Shown: piece by piece, positions 28,963 through 36,851 of the stretch
Layout of the letters: the number at the start of each line of letters is the position of its first letter
Numbering within the stretch: position 1 is the first letter of the stretch
The notes under the pieces: generated by a model
Told to the model about the DNA's origin: nothing
Seen by the model: only the letters and a program-made list of their open reading frames with translations
Database searches by the model: none
Assembly: GCF_001598555.1 (NCBI RefSeq)
Contig: NZ_BCZE01000023.1
Span: forward strand, 1 to 64,000
Direction: 5' to 3'
Length of the DNA stretch: 64,000 bases
Origin: Novosphingobium rosa NBRC 15208
GTDB lineage: Bacteria; Pseudomonadota; Alphaproteobacteria; Sphingomonadales; Sphingomonadaceae
Program-made: the position numbers and the translations under genes

Positions 28963-30450
28963 GTGGAGATGACCCTGACGCGCAACCGCCCCGCCATGCT
29001 GGACCGGCTGGAGCAGGATATGCTGATCGATGGCCAGCGCGTGCCGGCGCTGTCTGGCAAGCGCTTCGAGACCCGTAATCCGGCGACGGGTGCCCTGCTG
29101 GCGCAGGTCGCCCATGGCGGCGCCGAGGATGTGGACCGCGCGGTGGCGGCGGCGCGCAAGGCCTTCGAGGGGCCGTGGCGCCGCATGAAGCCCGCCGAGC
29201 GCCAACGCATCATGCTGCGCCTGGCCGATCTGGTCGAGGAGCATTACGACGAGCTGGCGATGCTCGATACGCTCGATCTGGGCGCGCCGGTCTCGCGCAC
29301 GGTACTGGGCAAGACGCGCGCCGGGGCACTGCTGCGTTATTACGCCGGGCAGGCGACGCTGATCGCGGGCGACACTCTGCCCAATTCGGCGCCGGGCGAT
29401 GTGCTGTCGCATACGCTCAAGGAACCGATCGGGGTGGTTGCGGCGATCAATCCGTGGAACGGGCCCATCGGCATGTCGGTGTGGAAGGCCGGGCCGGTGC
29501 TGGCCAGCGGCTGCACCATGGTGATGAAGCCTGCCGAGCAGACGCCGCTTTCGGCGCTGCGCTTTGGCGAGCTTTGTCTTGAAGCGGGCGTGCCGGCGGG
29601 CGTCATCAACATTCTGACCGGCATGGGTGATGCGGGCGCGGCGCTCTCGTCCCATCCGGGCATCGACAAGATCGCCTTCACCGGCTCGACCGGGGTGGGC
29701 GAGAAGATCCTCCATGCCGCCGCCTCGACCATGAAGCGCGTGACCGTGGAACTGGGCGGCAAGTCACCCAACATCGTCTTTGCCGATGCCGATCTGGATA
29801 AGGCCGTGCCTGCCGCCGCGACTGCCGTTTTCGCCAATGCCGGGCAGATCTGCAGCGCGGGCACGCGGCTCTTCGTCCAGCGCGAGATCCATGACGAGTT
29901 CATGGCCCGGCTGGCCGAACACACAAGCACCATCCGCGTGGGCGATCCGCTCGATCCGGCCACGCAGATCGGCCCGGTGGTGTCGGGCCCGCAGATGGAC
30001 AAGATCCTCGGCTTTATCGAGGGCGCCGGGCAGGAAGGTGCTCAGGCGCTGGTCGGCGGCGGACGACTGGTGGGCGCGGGGCTGGACGATGGCTTCTTCA
30101 TCCAGCCGACCATCTTCACCGGCGTGACCGACGAGATGACCATCGCGCGTGAGGAAATCTTCGGCCCCGTGCTCAGCGCCTTTGCCTTCGACACCGAGGA
30201 AGAGGTGCTGGCCCGTGCCAACGCCACCTCCTTCGGCCTTGGCAGCGGGGTGTGGACGCGCGATCTGGCCACCGCCCATCGCATGGCTCGGGGCATTCAG
30301 GCCGGTTCGGTCTGGGTGAATTGCTACCAGATGCTCGATCCGGGCGTGCCTTTTGGCGGCTACAAGCTGAGCGGTTTCGGGCGCGAGTCCGGCCCGCATC
30401 ACATCGAGGAATATCTCGAAACCAAGGCGGTGTGGATCAACCTCGACTAA
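28963..30450 (+). CDS. Aldehyde dehydrogenase (NAD-dependent)
   Basis: This 495-residue enzyme oxidises an aldehyde to a carboxylate. It shows INPWNGP, FTGSTGVGEKIL, the catalytic Glu in VELGGKSPN and the catalytic Cys in NAGQICSAGTR. The GTG start at 28963 follows AAGGAGAACACCC; an ATG lies two codons later. It is the last gene of the plus-strand operon begun by the Rieske oxygenase and ends at a strong terminator shared with the LysR gene. Confidence 0.94.
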   Translation: MEMTLTRNRPAMLDRLEQDMLIDGQRVPALSGKRFETRNPATGALLAQVAHGGAEDVDRAVAAARKAFEGPWRRMKPAERQRIMLRLADLVEEHYDELAMLDTLDLGAPVSRTVLGKTRAGALLRYYAGQATLIAGDTLPNSAPGDVLSHTLKEPIGVVAAINPWNGPIGMSVWKAGPVLASGCTMVMKPAEQTPLSALRFGELCLEAGVPAGVINILTGMGDAGAALSSHPGIDKIAFTGSTGVGEKILHAAASTMKRVTVELGGKSPNIVFADADLDKAVPAAATAVFANAGQICSAGTRLFVQREIHDEFMARLAEHTSTIRVGDPLDPATQIGPVVSGPQMDKILGFIEGAGQEGAQALVGGGRLVGAGLDDGFFIQPTIFTGVTDEMTIAREEIFGPVLSAFAFDTEEEVLARANATSFGLGSGVWTRDLATAHRMARGIQAGSVWVNCYQMLDPGVPFGGYKLSGFGRESGPHHIEEYLETKAVWINLD

Positions 30451-30456
30451 GGCCTG

Positions 30457-31683
30457 TCAGACCCAGCCCGTGCTGCGCAGCGCGGGCTGGGTCGCCCCGG
30501 GGCGCATCACCGCCGCGGCCTCTTCAAGACATTCGAGGAAATGGCGCTGGGTCGCGGTGGGGCGCCAGCTGCGGCGCGTGCTGATCCCCACCAGGCGGCG
30601 GCTGTGCTCCAGCGGCGCGCCGACCTGCGCCAGCAAGCCGCTGCGGATCTGCAAGGCCACCTGATCGGGTGAGAGCAGGGTGAGGAAATTGCCCTCTGTC
30701 AGCAGCCTGCCGATGATCATCACCGATCCGCATTCGATCGGCGTCTCGGGCAGCGGGGCGCCGTGGAACAGCTGCTCCCATTGCTCGCGCAGCGGGGAAT
30801 TGGCCGGGGCCACGATCCAGGGATAGGCGGAAAGCTGCTCCAGCGTGGGCTGCGTAACCGAGACCAGCGGATGCTGGCTGCCCGCCGCGATCACCAGATG
30901 ATCCTCGTAAAGCGGCATCTGATAGAGGTCGGCGATCTCGAAAGGGCGCAGCGCGCCGACGATCATGTCGATCTCGCCATCGCGCAGGGGCTCGACCAGC
31001 TCGCGCCAGCTGCCTTCCAGCACCTTGAAGGCGGCGCGCGGATAGTTGCTGGTCATGCGGGCCATGGCGGCGGGCACCAGATAGGGGCGTGCCAGCGGTA
31101 GGGCGCCGAAAGCGATCAGCTCGCCTCCGCTGTCGAAGCCCAGATCGGCCACCGCCGCGATGATCTCGGTCACGGCCAGCCTGGCCCCGCGCGCCAGACG
31201 CTTGCCCGCCGGATTGAGCCAGATTGCCCGCCCGCGCCGCTCCACCAGCTGGCCGCCGATCATATGCTCCAGATCGCTGACGGCGCGATGCACGGCGGTC
31301 TGCGACATGCCGCTGCTGTGCGCGGCGGCGGCGAAACCACCCGCTTCGGCCAGCGCCAGAAAGGCGCGCAGCTGGGTCATGGTCATCAGCCGCTCGGGGT
31401 ATTGGAACACCGCCGAAAGGCCCTTGGCGGCATAGGAGAGATGTTCCAGCGCCACGCGCGTGCGCTCGATCACGATGGCGCCCATCGGCGTGGGCACCAT
31501 GCCGCCCGAGCGCCGCTCGAACATCGTGTAGCCGAACTGGCGTTCCAGCTTGGCCAGGCCTTGCGTCAGCGCGGGCTGGCTGAGGCTGACACTGTCCGCC
31601 GCGGCGGTGATGCTGCCTTTCTCCGCGATGGAGAGCAGGGCACGCAGGTGCCGCAGATTGAGGTCGAAAGGATCGGCAGCCAT
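30457..31683 (-). CDS. LysR-type regulator with two N-terminal helix-turn-helix domains
   Basis: LysR regulators are normally about 300 residues; this one is 408. Residues 8-67 (LRHLRALLSIAEKGSITAAA...SQPALTQGLAKLE) and 102-161 (TQLRAFLALAEAGGFAAAA...SQTAVHRAVSDLE) are both complete LysR-type winged helices, each followed by a helix. The substrate-binding domain follows from about 187. The duplication is in one continuous frame. It is convergent with the Rieske operon and divergent from the acyl-CoA dehydrogenase gene, so it probably controls one or both. Confidence 0.9.
   Translation of the reverse strand: MAADPFDLNLRHLRALLSIAEKGSITAAADSVSLSQPALTQGLAKLERQFGYTMFERRSGGMVPTPMGAIVIERTRVALEHLSYAAKGLSAVFQYPERLMTMTQLRAFLALAEAGGFAAAAHSSGMSQTAVHRAVSDLEHMIGGQLVERRGRAIWLNPAGKRLARGARLAVTEIIAAVADLGFDSGGELIAFGALPLARPYLVPAAMARMTSNYPRAAFKVLEGSWRELVEPLRDGEIDMIVGALRPFEIADLYQMPLYEDHLVIAAGSQHPLVSVTQPTLEQLSAYPWIVAPANSPLREQWEQLFHGAPLPETPIECGSVMIIGRLLTEGNFLTLLSPDQVALQIRSGLLAQVGAPLEHSRRLVGISTRRSWRPTATQRHFLECLEEAAAVMRPGATQPALRSTGWV
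30460..30493. terminator. Bidirectional terminator ALDH / LysR
   Basis: GACCCAGCCCG (30460-30470) pairs perfectly with 30483-30493, and an inner GCTGC/GCAGC continues the stem. It overlaps the last codons of the LysR gene and lies 9 bases past the aldehyde dehydrogenase stop. Confidence 0.7.
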
Positions 31684-31729
31684 GGGCCTTATAGTAGGCC
31701 GGGGCGAGGCCGGCGCAATCGAAAAATGG

Positions 31730-31744
31730 AATGGACTGACCTTT
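31730..31744. promoter_or_regulatory. GntR-type operator candidate 2b (degenerate)
   Basis: AATGGA-CTG-ACCTTT differs from the consensus only at the sixth and last positions. It starts exactly 20 bp before copy 2, about two helical turns, which suggests a double site. Confidence 0.45.
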
Positions 31745-31749
31745 TGCTT

Positions 31750-31764
31750 AATGGTACGACCATT
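31750..31764. promoter_or_regulatory. GntR-type operator candidate 2
   Basis: AATGGT-ACG-ACCATT is a perfect 6+6 palindrome in the LysR/acyl-CoA dehydrogenase intergenic region, 50 bp before the dehydrogenase start. Confidence 0.7.
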
Positions 31765-31814
31765 TCGAGTCCGGCGCCGAAGCGCTGAGGCTGTTCCCCA
31801 CAGGAGGATGCCCC

Positions 31815-32954
31815 ATGGATTTTGAACTTCCCGATGAAATCGCCGAATTCCGCGAGGCCACGCGCCAGATCGTGGCCAATCTGCTGACCTATGAGACGGC
31901 CTTCCATGAAACCGGCAAGGTCGATCCCATCGTGCGCAAGACGCTCATCGAGAATGGCTATTTCGCCATGGCCCTGCCCGAGGAGCACGGCGGCCTTGGC
32001 CTTGGCGCGCTGGCGCAGGCGGTGGTGCAGATCGAACTCGCGCGCCTTCCTCCCCAGTTCTGGACCGAACTGCGCCCGCTGATGGGGCCTGGTGCCCGCA
32101 ACATCGTGCAGCATGGCAGCGAGGAGCAGAAAGCCCGCCTGCTGCCCGGCATGGCCAGCGGCGAGATCGGCATCGCCTTTGCCCTGACCGAGCCCAATTC
32201 GGGTTCCGATCCCGGCTCGATGCGCACCACCGCCGTCCGCAATGCCGACGGCTGGCTGATCAATGGCAGCAAGACCTTCATTTCCAACGGCAAGAACGCC
32301 AAATATGTGATCGTCTATGCCTATACCGACAAGAGCGCTGGCCCGCGCGGCGGCATCACCGCCTTCCTGATGCCCGCCGACACGCCCGGCTTTGCGGTCA
32401 CCGGCACGATCGAGCTGATGGGCACGGCTTCGCCCGGTGTCTATGAACTCTCCTTCGACAATTGCCAGCTGCCCGAGGATGCGGTGATCGGCGAATTGGG
32501 GCGCGGCTTCCATTATGCGCTGGAAGGCCTGAACGAGGGCCGCATGAATGTCGGCGCCACGGCTGTCGGCATGGGCGAATATGCGCTGGAGCTGGCCATC
32601 GCGGAATCGAAGGTGCGCCCGGCGTTCGGCGGGGTGATCTCCGACTTTCAGGCGATCCGCCATTACATCGCCACCATGGCCACCGATATGCGCGCGGCGC
32701 GGCTGATCCTGCTCGATGCCGCCTGGCGCTACGATCAGGGCGAGAAGAAGCGCGAGCTGGCCTCGATGGCCAAGCTGTTCGCCACCGAGGCGGGTAGCCG
32801 CACCGTGGACACCGCGTTGCAGATCTTCGGCGGCAATGGCTATTGCAAGGGCTTCGCCATCGAGCGGCTTTATCGCGATATCCGCATCACGCGGATCTAT
32901 GAAGGGTCTTCGGAGATCCAGCGCAACACCATCGCGCGCGAATTGCTGCGCTAA
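31815..32954 (+). CDS. Acyl-CoA dehydrogenase
   Basis: This 379-residue flavoenzyme introduces a double bond alpha-beta to the CoA thioester and gives electrons to ETF. Signatures: FALTEPNSGSDPG (flavin and substrate binding), TFISNGKNAKY, LQIFGGNGY (FAD pyrophosphate) and the catalytic base Glu363 in RIYEGSSEIQRN. The start follows CAGGAGGATGCCCC. Operator copies 2 and 2b lie upstream. Dedicated etf genes 2.2 kb away are probably its electron acceptors. Confidence 0.96.
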   Translation: MDFELPDEIAEFREATRQIVANLLTYETAFHETGKVDPIVRKTLIENGYFAMALPEEHGGLGLGALAQAVVQIELARLPPQFWTELRPLMGPGARNIVQHGSEEQKARLLPGMASGEIGIAFALTEPNSGSDPGSMRTTAVRNADGWLINGSKTFISNGKNAKYVIVYAYTDKSAGPRGGITAFLMPADTPGFAVTGTIELMGTASPGVYELSFDNCQLPEDAVIGELGRGFHYALEGLNEGRMNVGATAVGMGEYALELAIAESKVRPAFGGVISDFQAIRHYIATMATDMRAARLILLDAAWRYDQGEKKRELASMAKLFATEAGSRTVDTALQIFGGNGYCKGFAIERLYRDIRITRIYEGSSEIQRNTIARELLR

Positions 32955-32962
32955 AGGGAAGG

Positions 32963-32985
32963 GGCCGGGGGTTGAACCTCCGGCC
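32963..32985. terminator. Terminator ACAD / CoA-transferase
   Basis: GGCCGGGGGTT and AACCTCCGGCC pair with one G-T, leaving a tight loop, then ACTTT on the plus strand. It sits in the 46-bp gap between convergent genes. Confidence 0.65.
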
Positions 32986-33000
32986 ACTTTGCCATGGCGA

Positions 33001-34191
33001 TCAGAGCAGATCGCCCGAGGCGCGCAGGGCGCTCAAATCCTCGCCTGACAGGCCCAGTTCCGCGCTCAGCACGGCATCGCCATCGGCGCCAAGCTGCGAA
33101 ACGTGATTGCGCGCCCTGGCCTGCGACCCGCTCATGCGGAAGGGCGGGTTGGGGACGCGGTAGGGGCCAGCGCCGTCGTCGATTTCGGCGAAGGCTTCCC
33201 GGGCGGCGAGTTGCGGATCGTCCAGCACCTCATCCATGCTGCGGTAGAGGCCGCAGGGCACGCCGTGTTTCGCAAGGATCGCCTCGGCTTCGGTGCTGCT
33301 GCGCTGGCTGGTCCATACCTCCACTTCGGACAGCAGTGCGGCCCAATTGGCGTTGCGATCGGCATTGGTGCGAAAGCGCGGGTCCTGCTGCCATTCGGGA
33401 TGGCCCACCGCCTCGGTCAGTTGCTCGAAATTGCGCGGGCTGGTGGGGGCGACCATGATAAAGCCGTCGCGCGTGCGCAGCGGCGTGTAAAGCGGACGCC
33501 GCGCATCGCCGGGGAATTGCGCCGCCTGGGTTTCATAGACCAGCATGCCCACCATCGCCTCCAGCATGGAGACGTCGATATATTGCCCCTGACCGGTGCG
33601 CTCGCGCTGATAGAGCGCGGCCTGGATCGCGCCGAAAGCATGGGTGCCGCCCAGCACATCGCCGATGAAGACGCCGCTGGTGGCCGGGCGCGTGGCATCG
33701 TCCTGATAGTGCAGATTGACCATGTCGAAGCCGCTGGCGGCATGGATCACCGGGGCATAGGCGGGTTGATGCGCCTTGGGCCCGCTCTGCCCATAGCCCG
33801 AGATCGAGCAATAGATCAGCCGTGGATTGAGTGCGGAAAGCGTGGCGTAATCGAGGCCGAAGCGGGCCATCACGCCGGGGCGGAAATTCTCGATCACCAC
33901 ATCGAAGCGCGGCACCATGCGGTGGATCAGATCGCGGATTTCAGGCGCCTTGAGATTGCAGGCGAGCGAGCGCTTCCCGGCGTTGAGATGGCCGAAATAG
34001 GCGCTGTGGCCCTGGCGCATCGGCGGGCGGGCGCGCACCTGATCGCCTTCGAGCGATTCGATCTTGATGACCTCCGCCCCCAGATCGGCCAGCATGCGCG
34101 AGGCGAAGGGCCCGGCCATCACGCTGGTGAAATCGAGCACCCGCACATCGCAAAGCGCATCGCGGGGCGGGGTATCGACAGGGGCGGTCAT
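33001..34191 (-). CDS. Class III CoA-transferase (CaiB/BaiF family)
   Basis: This 396-residue enzyme moves CoA between carboxylic acids. It begins the family fold with VLDFTSVMAGPFASRMLADLGAEVIKIE, then NAGKRSLACNLK and PRLIYCSISGYGQSGP. The usual catalytic Asp of the VSM-x-D motif is Glu here (DVSMLEAMVG). The start at 34191 follows GGGAGAG; an ATG at 34203 has no site. A TATACT -10-like hexamer and operator copy 3 lie just upstream. It could activate the acid made by the GMC/ALDH pair. Confidence 0.93.
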   Translation of the reverse strand: MTAPVDTPPRDALCDVRVLDFTSVMAGPFASRMLADLGAEVIKIESLEGDQVRARPPMRQGHSAYFGHLNAGKRSLACNLKAPEIRDLIHRMVPRFDVVIENFRPGVMARFGLDYATLSALNPRLIYCSISGYGQSGPKAHQPAYAPVIHAASGFDMVNLHYQDDATRPATSGVFIGDVLGGTHAFGAIQAALYQRERTGQGQYIDVSMLEAMVGMLVYETQAAQFPGDARRPLYTPLRTRDGFIMVAPTSPRNFEQLTEAVGHPEWQQDPRFRTNADRNANWAALLSEVEVWTSQRSSTEAEAILAKHGVPCGLYRSMDEVLDDPQLAAREAFAEIDDGAGPYRVPNPPFRMSGSQARARNHVSQLGADGDAVLSAELGLSGEDLSALRASGDLL

Positions 34192-34214
34192 AGGCTCTCC
34201 CATTATAAAAGTAT

Positions 34215-34229
34215 AATGGTCCTACCTAT
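34215..34229. promoter_or_regulatory. GntR-type operator candidate 3
   Basis: AATGGT-CCT-ACCTAT, upstream of the CoA-transferase gene and adjoining TATACT on the minus strand. It shares AAAAGTATAATGGT with copy 7. The right half is the most degenerate of the set. Confidence 0.55.
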
Positions 34230-34295
34230 TGCATGCGGGTGCATGGCGGTCAATCGCGCAGAACGCGCGGTTGCGGTTGCGCGATGGTGAAAAGG

Positions 34296-35030
34296 TCAGG
34301 CTCCGCCGCGTGCCTTGATGTTCTTGCGCACATGGCGGTGAATGCGCTCCAGATGCTTGCGCATTTCCAGAGCGGCGGCATCGGCATCGCGTTTGCGCAA
34401 ATGGCGGATCAGGCGCAGGCGCGAATCGATCAGCGTTTCCTGCAAGGTCTCGTAATCGGGGCCCTGCACGAATTGATGGAGGATCGAGGACAGCGAATTG
34501 ACGAAGATGCCATAGATGCGGTTCTTCGTGGCGCGTGCCAGCACCTCATACCATTGCGCAGCGCATTCATAGCGCGCCTCGACGCCGGTTTCCTGTTTGG
34601 TGCGTTCGGCGATCGCCTCCAGTTCGGCCAGATCCGTTTCACTCGCCCTTTCGCAGGCGAGCCGCACGATGATGTCCAGCGTGGCGAGACGCGCTTCGGT
34701 CAGTTCCTCCAGCGAGACCTTGCCCAGATGCACATAGTCCTGCATCGCCTGCACGATGCGGTCCGGCTCGGCCGCCTGGATGAAGGAGCCGCCCTTCACG
34801 CCCTTGGTGTTGCGGATGATGCCGGAAACCTCAAGGCTGCGCAGCGCTTCGCGCAGGGCGCTGCGGCTCACCTGGAACTCGATGGCCAGGTCGCGCTCGG
34901 CGGGCAGCTTGTCGCCCGTCTTGAGCGTGCCCGCCGCCAGCTGCGAGCGGATCTGCTCGCAGATCGCCTCGAAGGCGCGCTGGGTCTTGATCGGGGCGAA
35001 ATTGGGCTTGGCGGCGGTTGTGGTCGGCAT
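34296..35030 (-). CDS. GntR/FadR-type transcriptional regulator (FCD domain)
   Basis: This 244-residue regulator has an N-terminal winged helix (AFEAICEQIRSQLAAGTLKTGDKLPAERDLAIEF...SRSALREALRSLEVSG) and an all-helical FCD ligand domain (about 90-235). The family's metal-binding Asp and His of the D-x-x-FH motif are not conserved (AAQWYEVLARATKN), so ligand sensing may be metal-free. The start at 35030 gives the usual N-terminus. It is divergent from the etf operon, with operator copy 4 between them. It is the prime candidate to bind all copies of the repeated operator. Confidence 0.93.
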   Translation of the reverse strand: MPTTTAAKPNFAPIKTQRAFEAICEQIRSQLAAGTLKTGDKLPAERDLAIEFQVSRSALREALRSLEVSGIIRNTKGVKGGSFIQAAEPDRIVQAMQDYVHLGKVSLEELTEARLATLDIIVRLACERASETDLAELEAIAERTKQETGVEARYECAAQWYEVLARATKNRIYGIFVNSLSSILHQFVQGPDYETLQETLIDSRLRLIRHLRKRDADAAALEMRKHLERIHRHVRKNIKARGGA

Positions 35031-35106
35031 CGCGGGATCACTTTCGAGCAGGATGCATCGTCTATAGCGCCTGCGCAAAAAGGGGCAATGGCCGGACCGT
35101 AGCGGC

Positions 35107-35112
35107 TTGACA
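35107..35112 (+). promoter_or_regulatory. -35 element of etfB promoter
   Basis: A perfect TTGACA is followed after 17 bases by AATGGT, the left half of operator copy 4, which would overlap the -10. This geometry predicts repression of the etf operon when the operator is bound. Confidence 0.5.
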
Positions 35113-35129
35113 GCACGCCCCTCTTTCTT

Positions 35130-35144
35130 AATGGTAAGACCATT
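35130..35144. promoter_or_regulatory. GntR-type operator candidate 4
   Basis: AATGGT-AAG-ACCATT is a perfect palindrome between gntR and etfB, 30 bp before etfB and about 100 bp from the gntR start. TGGT-NNN-ACCA resembles FadR-family half-sites. Confidence 0.75.
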
Positions 35145-35173
35145 CAAAATTTAGATGACATGGGATGCCGGAT

Positions 35174-35920
35174 ATGAAGATTCTCGTGCCTGTCAAACGG
35201 GTGATCGACTACAATGCCAAGCCGCGGCTGAAGCCGGATGGCTCGGGTGTGGATCTGTCCAATGTGAAGATGAGCCTCAATCCTTTCGATGAAATCGCCG
35301 TCGAGGAAGCGGTTCGCCTGAAGGAAAAGGGCGTTGCCGCCGAGGTGATCGTCCTCTCGGTCGGCCCGGCCAAGGCGGTCGAGGTCTTGCGCACCGCTTT
35401 GGCGATGGGGGCCGATCGCGCGATCCATGTGCAGAGCGACGAGGCGGTCGAGCCGCTGGCCGTTGCCAAGATCCTGAAAGCCGTGGCCGGGGAAGAACAG
35501 CCCGGACTGATCATTCTGGGCAAGCAGGCCATCGATGATGATTGCAACCAGACCGGCCAGATGCTGGCAGGGCTGATGGGCCGCCCGCAAGGCACCTTCG
35601 CCTCGCAGGTGGTGGTGGACGGCGACAGTGTGCTGGTCACCCGCGAGATCGACGGCGGGCTGGAGACGGTGAAGCTGGCGCTGCCCGCGATCGTCACCAC
35701 CGATCTGCGCCTCAACGAACCGCGTTATGCCAGCCTGCCCAACATCATGAAAGCCAAGTCCAAGCCGCTGGCGACCAGGACGCCGGCCGATCTGGGCGTG
35801 GACGTCACCCCGCGCCTCGCCACGGTGAAGGTGGCCGAGCCGCCGGTGCGCGGCGCCGGGATCAAGGTGGCCGATGCCGATGCGCTGGCGGCCAAACTCA
35901 AGGATATGGGGGTTGCGTGA
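35174..35920 (+). CDS. etfB: Electron transfer flavoprotein, beta subunit
   Basis: EtfB and EtfA together take electrons from acyl-CoA dehydrogenases. The 248-residue protein begins [14 protein letters not shown] and has the signature VxxADRAxHV-like region (GADRAIHVQ) and the [22 protein letters not shown]-binding segment. The start at 35174 matches the family; an ATG at 35165 (MPDMKIL) is an alternative. It precedes etfA by one base. Confidence 0.96.
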   Translation: MKILVPVKRVIDYNAKPRLKPDGSGVDLSNVKMSLNPFDEIAVEEAVRLKEKGVAAEVIVLSVGPAKAVEVLRTALAMGADRAIHVQSDEAVEPLAVAKILKAVAGEEQPGLIILGKQAIDDDCNQTGQMLAGLMGRPQGTFASQVVVDGDSVLVTREIDGGLETVKLALPAIVTTDLRLNEPRYASLPNIMKAKSKPLATRTPADLGVDVTPRLATVKVAEPPVRGAGIKVADADALAAKLKDMGVA

Positions 35921-35921
35921 A

Positions 35922-36851
35922 ATGACAGTTCTGATCTGGGTCGAACACGACAATGCCGCGGTGAAGGATGCCACGCTGGCCACGGTGACCGCCGCGACGC
36001 AACTGGGCGAGGTGGTCGCGCTGGTGGCGGGGCAGGGCTGCGGCGCGGTGGCGGCGGCAGCGGCCAACATCGCGGGCGTCTCGCGCGTGCTGCTGGCCGA
36101 GGATGAAGCCTATGCCCATGGTCTGGCCGACAATGTTGCGCCGCTGATCGCCGGGCTGATGGCGGATTACGATGCCTTCGTTGCGCCCGCCACCACCTCG
36201 GGCAAGAACATCGCGCCGCGCGTGGCGGCGCTGCTCGATGTGATGCAGGTCTCGGAAATCCTCTCGGTCGAGGGGCCCAGAACCTTCACCCGCCCGATCT
36301 ATGCCGGCAATGTGATCGCCACGGTGGAGAGCCGCGATCCCAAGCTGGTGCTGACCGTGCGCACCACCGCTTTCGCCAAGGCGGCGCCCACGGGCGGTTC
36401 CACAACCGTCGAAACCATCGCCGGGCCGGGCGATGCCGGCCTGTCCAGCTTTGTCGGCGCGCAGATCGCCAGCAGTGAGCGCCCCGAACTGACCAGCGCC
36501 AAGGTGGTGGTCTCGGGCGGGCGGGCGCTGAAGGATGCCGCCACCTTCGAGGCGGTGATCCTGCCGCTGGCCGATAAGCTCGGCGCGGGCGTGGGCGCAT
36601 CGCGCGCGGCGGTGGATGCCGGCTATGTGCCCAACGATTATCAGGTTGGCCAGACCGGCAAGATCGTGGCGCCGGAGGTTTATATCGCTGTGGGCATCTC
36701 GGGCGCGATCCAGCATCTGGCGGGGATGAAGGACAGCAAGACCATCATCGCCATCAACAAGGATGAGGATGCGCCGATCTTCCAGATCGCCGACATCGGC
36801 CTGGTCGCCGATCTGTTCGAGGCGGTGCCGGACCTGACGGCCAAACTATGA
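35922..36851 (+). CDS. etfA: Electron transfer flavoprotein, alpha subunit
   Basis: This 309-residue protein has the C-terminal FAD domain signature running from [10 protein letters not shown] through [26 protein letters not shown] and [16 protein letters not shown] to [20 protein letters not shown]. Its start is one base past etfB and its stop overlaps the ETF:quinone oxidoreductase start by ATGA, so the three genes form a tight operon. Confidence 0.97.
   Translation: MTVLIWVEHDNAAVKDATLATVTAATQLGEVVALVAGQGCGAVAAAAANIAGVSRVLLAEDEAYAHGLADNVAPLIAGLMADYDAFVAPATTSGKNIAPRVAALLDVMQVSEILSVEGPRTFTRPIYAGNVIATVESRDPKLVLTVRTTAFAKAAPTGGSTTVETIAGPGDAGLSSFVGAQIASSERPELTSAKVVVSGGRALKDAATFEAVILPLADKLGAGVGASRAAVDAGYVPNDYQVGQTGKIVAPEVYIAVGISGAIQHLAGMKDSKTIIAINKDEDAPIFQIADIGLVADLFEAVPDLTAKL

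Noticed and set aside
25980-30450. Naming the MFS-GMC-ALDH genes as a polyethylene glycol (peg) operon
   Set aside because: The order is similar but the acyl-CoA ligase and AraC regulator are missing, and a Rieske oxygenase with reductase is in the same unit; similarity of each enzyme cannot be quantified here.
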